A stretch of DNA of 64,000 nucleotides from an uncultured Alphaproteobacteria bacterium (GTDB taxonomy: Bacteria > Pseudomonadota > Alphaproteobacteria > Rs-D84): contig CAKQSE010000006.1 of the NCBI GenBank assembly GCA_934272785.1, positions 3,688 to 67,687 on the forward strand, written 5' to 3'. Each line of letters begins with the position of its first letter. Positions within the stretch are counted from its first letter, which is position 1. The notes beneath the pieces were generated by a model. That model was not told the origin of the DNA. It did no database searches and was given only the letters and a program-made list of their open reading frames with translations. Below, in pieces: positions 58,622 to 64,000 of this stretch. A program made the translations under genes and the position numbers.

Positions 58622-58948
58622 ATGGCAATAACAGTTGCTAATTTTATAAAGCTGGCAAACTTCTATAACCAGATGGCCAAAATTATGTCGGCAATCTGTG
58701 TAGAAAAGGGCGGTATCGCGATGGAGAATTACGTCGGGCGTTTCTTTGCGGCCGACACGTTGGAATTCGTTGCGGAATACGGACGTCGCCTGATGGCAGA
58801 GCGGCGCAGTGAACTGACGCCGGATATTGTTGGGGTGATTGAACGCTTTGAAGAGAGTTATAAACGGGTCAAGGATTTAACAACACCAACCCAGAAACCA
58901 ATTTATGAAATGACATTGGCCGAATTTGAAAAAATTATGAACATATAA
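58622..58948 (+). CDS. Hypothetical protein, 108 aa
   Basis: A mostly helical, acidic-to-neutral protein starting MAITVANFIKLANFYNQMAK, with ERRSELTPDIVGVIERFEES in the middle. No signal peptide or membrane segment is visible. It lies 27 bases before the PilN-like gene and may be in the same transcript. Function not recognised. Confidence 0.55.
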   Translation: MAITVANFIKLANFYNQMAKIMSAICVEKGGIAMENYVGRFFAADTLEFVAEYGRRLMAERRSELTPDIVGVIERFEESYKRVKDLTTPTQKPIYEMTLAEFEKIMNI

Positions 58949-58975
58949 AAACACGTGGCAAAGGAGATGTGGCGG

Positions 58976-60325
58976 ATGAAAACAATGAAAAAAATATTTG
59001 GTGGGGCCATGGCAACAACGCTGGTGGTGGCGTTGCTGGCGGCGTGCACCCAGAAAAATGCCGCGACCGATGTGCCCCAGTATGATACGGTGACGGTTGT
59101 AGATAATCTGGTCATTGACGAAAATTCGGTGCCAATTTTCCCGAAAAAGGCGGCACTGACCACGGATACGGCGCGTCGTTTTTCACTGGATTTGCCAAAG
59201 CGGTGCGAGGTGAACTGGGACAACCAGGCGGTTGTTTCCGTCGTTCCCGAAGAGAAAATTGAAATCGTTCGCCTGAATACCGGTGATGCGTTGCCTGAAT
59301 TACAGGTTTCGGATTATGAATTCAAAAAATTGACGGTTAAACGTGCGCTGGATAAATTGCTGGACGGGACAGATATTTCCGTTGTCGAAGATGAAGAGAT
59401 GATTGAAACCGTGTCCGGATCAATCAATTCTGGTAAATTGTCTGATGCAGTTGAACTGATGGCCAAGATGGGGCGTGCGTATTATTCCTATGATGCCGAT
59501 ACCGGTGAAATTCATTTAACGCATCGTGCAAAATGGTTGGTGAAAATGCCCAAGGATCAATCAATCATTATGGCGTTGATTGACGCAATGCGTGGGGCCG
59601 ATGTGCGGAATCTGTTGGTGGACTGGAACGACAAGACGTTGGTGTTCGAAGGAAATTACCAGACCGAGCGCGAGGTTTCCAGAATCATCGCCGATATCGC
59701 GTCCAAGAAATATATGCTGGCGTGGGATATTGATGTGTATCGTGTATATCCACGCACAGACAATCCGATTATCTGGATGAATATGTTGCCGGCATTTGGT
59801 GATAAAAATATCAAGATGTCAATACCGGGCGTCGTGGGGCGTGCGCTGGTTGTGGGACCGGAAATCAATACCAAGACATTGCAAGAATTCTTGTCGCAAC
59901 AGGCGAACGTGGTCCTGATATCCCAGGGTCAGTTTGTAATTCCAAACGGATGGCAATCGCGATTTGATATTGGCCAATGCAGCAAGGAAGAACGTCTGGA
60001 AACAGATTTGATTATTGGTGCGACGGGTAAATATGGTGACTTTGGTGGGCGTGATAAAATTGATGCAAAAATCGTTTTGCGCACCAGCAACGGCGAATTG
60101 TCATCGTTTAATATTCCGTCCAGTATTGGTGATAACTATGTGATTATCGGTATTCCGACACACTCATTCGTGACGACGCCTGAAACACTGATATCGCCGT
60201 TTGCAGAATTGGTTGTGTTTATGTCACCACGTGTGATTTCAATTGTCGATGCAAACACCGCGCCCAGTGGGGTGGACGCACCACTGGTTGGTGATGCATT
60301 GCGTGAATTTTTACGCCAAGAATAA
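58976..60325 (+). CDS. PilN-like secretin lipoprotein of type IVb pilus
   Basis: A 449-aa lipoprotein (MKTMKKIFGGAMATTLVVAL, lipobox LAAC at the cysteine). N-domains are followed by the secretin core: VYRVYPRTDNP, then an IPGVVGRALVVGPEINTKTL region and a C-terminal GRDKIDAKIVLRTSNGELSS with AELVVFMSPRVISI, which match the strand pattern at the end of secretin barrels. R64-type PilN is a lipoprotein secretin and is the expected outer-membrane partner of the PilO-P-Q-R proteins at 31-36 kb. It is shorter than typical PilN (about 500-560 aa). Confidence 0.8.
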   Translation: MKTMKKIFGGAMATTLVVALLAACTQKNAATDVPQYDTVTVVDNLVIDENSVPIFPKKAALTTDTARRFSLDLPKRCEVNWDNQAVVSVVPEEKIEIVRLNTGDALPELQVSDYEFKKLTVKRALDKLLDGTDISVVEDEEMIETVSGSINSGKLSDAVELMAKMGRAYYSYDADTGEIHLTHRAKWLVKMPKDQSIIMALIDAMRGADVRNLLVDWNDKTLVFEGNYQTEREVSRIIADIASKKYMLAWDIDVYRVYPRTDNPIIWMNMLPAFGDKNIKMSIPGVVGRALVVGPEINTKTLQEFLSQQANVVLISQGQFVIPNGWQSRFDIGQCSKEERLETDLIIGATGKYGDFGGRDKIDAKIVLRTSNGELSSFNIPSSIGDNYVIIGIPTHSFVTTPETLISPFAELVVFMSPRVISIVDANTAPSGVDAPLVGDALREFLRQE

Positions 60326-60344
60326 AACAAGGGATGTTGTTTAA

Positions 60345-61601
60345 ATGTTGTTTTCAAGACTAGAAAGAAAAATCGCATTCAGATACCTGGCCGCAAAAAA
60401 GCGCGGATTTGGTTCTGTTATATCGTGGGTGTCGCTGATTGGTATCACACTTGGGGTTGCAACGCTGATTGTGGTGATGTCGGTGATGGGCGGATTCCAC
60501 GAAACGCTGTTGTCACGTATCGTGGGAATGAACGGTCACGTTGTTGTTTATCACCAGGACGGCGCAATCAGTGATTTTGATTATCTGATTGATAAAATGA
60601 AACAGAACAAGGTTGTGTCTGCAAATGCAACCGGCATTGTTCCCATTGCCGAAGGCCAGGTGATGGCCACCGCCGGTGGTAACAATACGGGCGCGATGGT
60701 GCGCGGAATTCGTATGACCGACCTGGCCGCCAAGACCCAGGCGGGAACAAAGATTTATGGCAAACAATTGTCTGAAATCCGCGATGGTGAATTGATTGCG
60801 GGTGCGTCCCTGGCGCGCAGTCTGCGTATCGGTATGGGGGACAAGGTGTCGTTGGTATCTGCCAATGGTGCGACACCAACACCATTTGGTTCAATGCCAC
60901 GCATAATGTCATATCCGGTTATGTCGTCGTTCTTTATGGGTATGTATGAATATGATTCGGGATATATATTTATGCCACTGGAAACCGCCCAGAAATATTT
61001 AAACATCGGTAATGCCGTAACGCATATTGATTTGTTCTTGCGTGATCCCGAAGATACGACCGCCGTGCGCGATGCGTTGGTGCGCCTGTTGCCAGATGGT
61101 TTTGTCGTGCGTGATTGGCGTGAATTAAATCGTGGTTTTGTCGGTGCGTTACAGGTTGAATCAAATGTAATGTTTTTGATTTTAATGCTGATTGTAATTG
61201 TTGCGGCATTTAATATTGTGTCGTCACTGGTGATGTTGGTCAAGGACAAGAACAAGGATATCGCTGTCCTGCGCACGTTTGGGGTGTCGCGTAAATCGAT
61301 GATGAAAATATTCATTTTGTCGGGCACCAGTATCGGTGTTATTGGCGCGTTCTTTGGCACGGTGCTGGGTGTTATTGTTGCGATTTATATCGAACCTATA
61401 CGCCAGTTTTTCCAGTGGGCAACCGGTCGTGATCTGTTCCCGGCGGAATTGTATTACCTGTCGGAATTGCCGTCTAAATTGGTGCCGGGGACCGTGATAG
61501 GGATTGCGGTGCTGGCGATTGCATTGGCGTTCCTGGCGACGATTTATCCGGCGTGGAAGGCCGCATCAACCGACCCGGTCGATGTGCTGCGAAATGAATA
61601 A
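60345..61601 (+). CDS. lolC: Lipoprotein-releasing ABC transporter permease LolC/LolE
   Basis: A 418-aa permease of the MacB/FtsX-like type. It has a cytoplasmic N-terminal start with RKIAFRYLAAKKRGFGSVIS, a first transmembrane helix (about 25-50), a large periplasmic domain (about 60-260), and three C-terminal helices (about 265-290, 315-345 and 370-400) ending with AIYPAWKAASTDPVDVLRNE, the FtsX family tail. Together with LolD it extracts lipoproteins from the inner membrane. A single LolC/E-type gene may serve as both (LolF-like). It overlaps the reading of lolD. Confidence 0.93.
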   Translation: MLFSRLERKIAFRYLAAKKRGFGSVISWVSLIGITLGVATLIVVMSVMGGFHETLLSRIVGMNGHVVVYHQDGAISDFDYLIDKMKQNKVVSANATGIVPIAEGQVMATAGGNNTGAMVRGIRMTDLAAKTQAGTKIYGKQLSEIRDGELIAGASLARSLRIGMGDKVSLVSANGATPTPFGSMPRIMSYPVMSSFFMGMYEYDSGYIFMPLETAQKYLNIGNAVTHIDLFLRDPEDTTAVRDALVRLLPDGFVVRDWRELNRGFVGALQVESNVMFLILMLIVIVAAFNIVSSLVMLVKDKNKDIAVLRTFGVSRKSMMKIFILSGTSIGVIGAFFGTVLGVIVAIYIEPIRQFFQWATGRDLFPAELYYLSELPSKLVPGTVIGIAVLAIALAFLATIYPAWKAASTDPVDVLRNE

Positions 61602-61620
61602 TGGTGTGGGGGCAAATTAT

Positions 61621-62331
61621 ATGGCAAATATTTTAAATTCTTTATCGCGTGTGAAAAAAGGTGACGTTGTCCTGTCTGTGCGTGATATTAAAAAGACATT
61701 TATCGAAGGTGGACAGCCCTTGCACATTTTGCGCGGTGGTGGTTTTGATTTGCATCGTGGTGAAATTATCGCATTGGTTGGACAATCGGGATCTGGGAAA
61801 TCTACGCTGTTACAGTGCGTCGGGTTGTTGGATAAACCCACCAGTGGCAGCATCTTGCTGGATGGGGCGGCGACAAACCGCATGGACGAAGATACCCGCA
61901 CAATGATGCGTCGTAACAAAATCGGATTTGTGTACCAGCGACATAATCTGTTGTCTGATTTTACGGCATTGGAAAATGTTGTTTTGCCAATGTTGGCGGC
62001 GGGCACAGACGAAATCACGGCAAACGGCCGTGCGATGAAATTATTACAATTGGCCAGTGTTGCACATCGTGCATCACACCTGCCGGGTGAAATGTCCGGG
62101 GGCGAGCAGCAGCGCACCGCGGTCGCGCGCGCGTTGGCCAACAATCCGGAAATTTTACTGGCCGACGAACCGACTGGCAGTTTGGATCCTGCACATGCAA
62201 CCGCGGTGTTTGATTTGCTGTTGGAATTGGTGCGCAAGAATAAAATGGCAATGTTATTTGTGACACATGATATGAATCTGGCCGCACGTGCCGACCGAAC
62301 AATCACAATTCGTGATGGAATTGTAAAGTAA
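61621..62331 (+). CDS. lolD: Lipoprotein-releasing ABC transporter ATPase LolD
   Basis: ABC transporter ATPase (236 aa). Walker A GQSGSGKSTLLQ, then the Q-loop, signature LPGEMSGGEQQRTAVARAL and Walker B ILLADEPTGSLD. The ATG at 61621 has TGTGGGGG seven bases upstream; an earlier ATG at 61594 overlaps the lolC stop. It is directly downstream of the permease gene. The ABC type with YQRHNLL in the Q-loop fits LolD/MacB-type. Confidence 0.93.
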   Translation: MANILNSLSRVKKGDVVLSVRDIKKTFIEGGQPLHILRGGGFDLHRGEIIALVGQSGSGKSTLLQCVGLLDKPTSGSILLDGAATNRMDEDTRTMMRRNKIGFVYQRHNLLSDFTALENVVLPMLAAGTDEITANGRAMKLLQLASVAHRASHLPGEMSGGEQQRTAVARALANNPEILLADEPTGSLDPAHATAVFDLLLELVRKNKMAMLFVTHDMNLAARADRTITIRDGIVK

Positions 62332-62360
62332 TAACCAGAGCAACCAAGAGGAGAGAGCCC

Positions 62361-63212
62361 ATGAAAAAAACATCAACCACAAAATACGAGACCACCGTCC
62401 CCACATCGCGCAAGGTTTGGGGGGTGCTGGCCCTGGCCGGGTTATTTACATGCGGTGTATTTATCGGGACAACATTGAATAATAATCGCACGCCTGATAC
62501 AGAATTTTCCGATGACGCATGTCGCGAATTGGCGGATAAAATTGCCGGCGAAACAGACGAGGCTACATTAGAACAATTGGGTGAAACATATTCCGAACAT
62601 TGCACTGTGGCTGCGTCAGATCAGAATACAACCAGCCTGTCACGGTGCCAGTGGTTCGAGAAAGTACTTTCAGCGCGCTTGTGTCCAGACGATAATCTGA
62701 TGAATGATAGATATTGTCTTGAACAAAATATTGATATTTATAAAAAATTGGTGACATACGGTTGCCCAGAAAATCGTGATAAATATTTTGAAATGGCGAG
62801 TAATCAGGACACATTATTCAATGCTGTGTTTGGTGAATACAATTTTGTAACCAAGGAAGTTTCAACATGTGAACGTATTGAACAATTGTTGAAAGGAAGA
62901 TTGAAATCAAAAGATATTGATAACTTCAATTATCATTTGGAAAATGCGGAAATATATGCGCGTCTGGCGGAACGTGGATGCCCAGAAAACGCCGATAAGT
63001 ATCGTGCATTGGCCGCCAGTGAAATAGAAATCACAACGGCTTTGCAGCCAGTTGAAGATATGCAGACATACGATATTGAAAATGTCGTTGATGTCTATAA
63101 AAAGGTGAAAATGCAGGCCGCTGCGCAACAGGTAATTGATACCCTGCAAAAGGTTTCTGAACCAACCATAGATTTTATTTTGAAACTGGAAAAAATTGTA
63201 AATGAAGAATAG
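62361..63212 (+). CDS. Membrane-anchored Cys-rich protein with internal repeat
   Basis: A 283-aa protein with one N-terminal transmembrane helix (about 17-38) and a periplasmic helical region. Two segments resemble each other: CQWFEKVLSARL (about 93) with YKKLVTYGCPENRDKYFEMA, and CERIEQLLKGRL (about 168) with YARLAERGCPENADKYRALA. Both end in a GCPEN motif, suggesting a duplicated domain of about 55 aa. Six or more cysteines may form disulfides. The ribosome-binding site is AGGAGAGA. Function not recognised. It follows lolD and precedes another Cys-rich protein. Confidence 0.6.
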   Translation: MKKTSTTKYETTVPTSRKVWGVLALAGLFTCGVFIGTTLNNNRTPDTEFSDDACRELADKIAGETDEATLEQLGETYSEHCTVAASDQNTTSLSRCQWFEKVLSARLCPDDNLMNDRYCLEQNIDIYKKLVTYGCPENRDKYFEMASNQDTLFNAVFGEYNFVTKEVSTCERIEQLLKGRLKSKDIDNFNYHLENAEIYARLAERGCPENADKYRALAASEIEITTALQPVEDMQTYDIENVVDVYKKVKMQAAAQQVIDTLQKVSEPTIDFILKLEKIVNEE

Positions 63213-63222
63213 GGGGCGCGTT

Positions 63223-63864
63223 ATGAAACGTTTGTTTGTTGCGATTTCGGCACTGGTGTGCGTTGGGTGGACGGCGGCGCATGCGGCGGACGTCGCACCG
63301 CGTATGTCGTGCGCGGATATTAAAACCCAGATGGATACACTGGCTGCGCGTGATGATTTAACCGATGATGAATCAAAACAATTGACCGATATGCGCACAA
63401 AGTATCGTCGTGATTGTGTTAAACGTGCGGCGGGTGGTCGTGGTGCACAGACCATTGCGGCCGCACGCACACCGGTTGCAACCGATGATGCGAAAAATTC
63501 GGACGATGCCGCCACGCCCGGCGCGCCGTGCGATACGCCTGACGAACATGGTTGCTGTCCGGGTGAAACGTATACCGATATGGGTGACCAGGGATTTAAT
63601 TGTTGCCCGTCTGATGCTGGTATGTGCTTTACACCAATGGTGCTGAAATCGGACGAAAAGTCTGAAACTCAGGACGCTGCGCCCGTCAAGACAGACGAAG
63701 AAATCGCCGCCGAAATAAATGCAAATATTGCGGCTGGCCTGTGCGCCGATGGCAGCAAGCCGAACAAATACGGTTGCTGTGCCGGCGAATTATTCCGCGA
63801 TATGGGTGGAACGTTTGCGTGCTGTCCAAAAACGGGCGGCGATTGCTTTCCACCGATGAACTGA
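63223..63864 (+). CDS. Secreted Cys-rich protein with two GCC-type repeats
   Basis: A 213-aa secreted protein. MKRLFVAISALVCVGWTAAH is the signal peptide. The C-terminal half has two copies of a pattern: GCCPGETYTDMGDQGFNCCP with MCFTPM, and GCCAGELFRDMGGTFACCPK with DCFPPM. Both keep a GCCxGExxxDMG plus CCP plus CF-PM layout, so the repeats are a duplicated disulfide-rich module. The start at 63223 is chosen because AGGGGGCGCG lies upstream. Family not recognised. The first part (about 35-85) is helical. Confidence 0.65.
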   Translation: MKRLFVAISALVCVGWTAAHAADVAPRMSCADIKTQMDTLAARDDLTDDESKQLTDMRTKYRRDCVKRAAGGRGAQTIAAARTPVATDDAKNSDDAATPGAPCDTPDEHGCCPGETYTDMGDQGFNCCPSDAGMCFTPMVLKSDEKSETQDAAPVKTDEEIAAEINANIAAGLCADGSKPNKYGCCAGELFRDMGGTFACCPKTGGDCFPPMN

Positions 63865-63883
63865 TGGCGGTGTAATAAAGGGC

Positions 63884-63911
63884 TTGCGTTTTAGGAAAAT
63901 TGATTTATAAT
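63884..63911 (+). promoter_or_regulatory. Promoter of tRNA-Gly
   Basis: TTGCGT (63884-63889) and TATAAT (63906-63911), 16 bases apart, 20 bases before the tRNA. Confidence 0.7.
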
Positions 63912-63931
63912 AGGCAGGCTTTCAATTTGTT

Positions 63932-64000
63932 GCGGGCATAGTACAAAGGCTAGTATGCAAGCCTTCCAAGCTTGAAATGCGGGTTCGATTCCCGCTGCCC
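63932..64000 (+). tRNA. tRNA-Gly (anticodon TCC), 3' end cut by window
   Basis: Acceptor GCGGGCA starts at 63932. The anticodon loop CTTCCAA gives TCC, and the T arm GCGGG-TTCGATT-CCCGC is complete. The last acceptor bases and CCA lie beyond position 64000. The 5' half of the acceptor can only be paired with the visible TGCCC. Confidence 0.9.

Overview
The window reads as a stretch of the chromosome of an uncultured alphaproteobacterium, probably a host-associated (gut-type or Rickettsiales-like) lineage with a compact genome. Supporting signs are the initiator tRNA and Zn-free L36 of alphaproteobacterial type, the mreC-mreD-mrdA-rodA cluster, lipid A genes (lpxK, lpxC), FtsQ/FtsA, LolCD, VirB3/VirB4 type IV secretion genes and short intergenic gaps. 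The lineage is an inference from gene content and moderate GC; no rRNA gene is present to settle it.

Layout. 1-6.5 kb (minus): start of dnaG, topA, then the rod-shape/elongation cluster rodA, mrdA (PBP2), mreD, mreC. 6.6-12.6 kb: rpmI-rplT, pheS-pheT, ychF, a lone diverged SufB/SufD-like protein and rpmJ. 12.65-16.4 kb: an AT-rich gap packed with TGTTGA-type repeats, then virB3, virB4 and a secreted protein with an HEDEH motif. 16.4-18.7 kb: an ABC-F ATPase, a small hypothetical gene and a candidate structured RNA. 18.7-27.9 kb: an accessory island with RhuM, a tyrosine recombinase, two Panacea-type (DUF4065) toxin-antitoxin-like pairs separated by a decayed copy of the recombinase 3' end, a structured leader in front of a lipoprotein gene, a T5orf172 (GIY-YIG-like) protein, and a minus-strand replication module (HTH, HUH-type Rep, small phage-like protein). 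It ends beside the initiator tRNA gene.

28-36 kb: an acyltransferase, lpxK, lpxC, a lipoprotein, and a type IVb (R64-like) pilus operon pilO-P-Q-R. The matching PilN-like secretin lies about 23 kb away at 59-60.3 kb. 36.2-38.5 kb: a restriction-modification operon (Dam-like and DpnA-like methylases plus a small nuclease). 38.5-49.6 kb: a RusA-like protein, gyrB, an HhH glycosylase-ung pair, a TbpB-like surface lipoprotein, a PagL-like barrel, tRNA-Met, an ArsR-controlled two-gene module (CPVC membrane protein and helical EEH protein), tRNA-Thr, and aspS preceded by a T-box-like motif. 49.6-64 kb: AsmA-like protein, uvrB, a DUF559 gene carrying an in-frame palindromic repeat, tsaE, a fused FtsA-ribulose-phosphate 3-epimerase, ftsQ, PilN-like secretin, lolC/E-lolD, two secreted or anchored Cys-rich proteins, and the start of tRNA-Gly.

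Most striking points: the FtsA-Rpe fusion, the T-box-like element before aspS in a Gram-negative context, the stacked Panacea modules with integrase debris, two unassigned structured RNAs, and the ArsR/CPVC/EEH module. No CRISPR array or rRNA operon is present.
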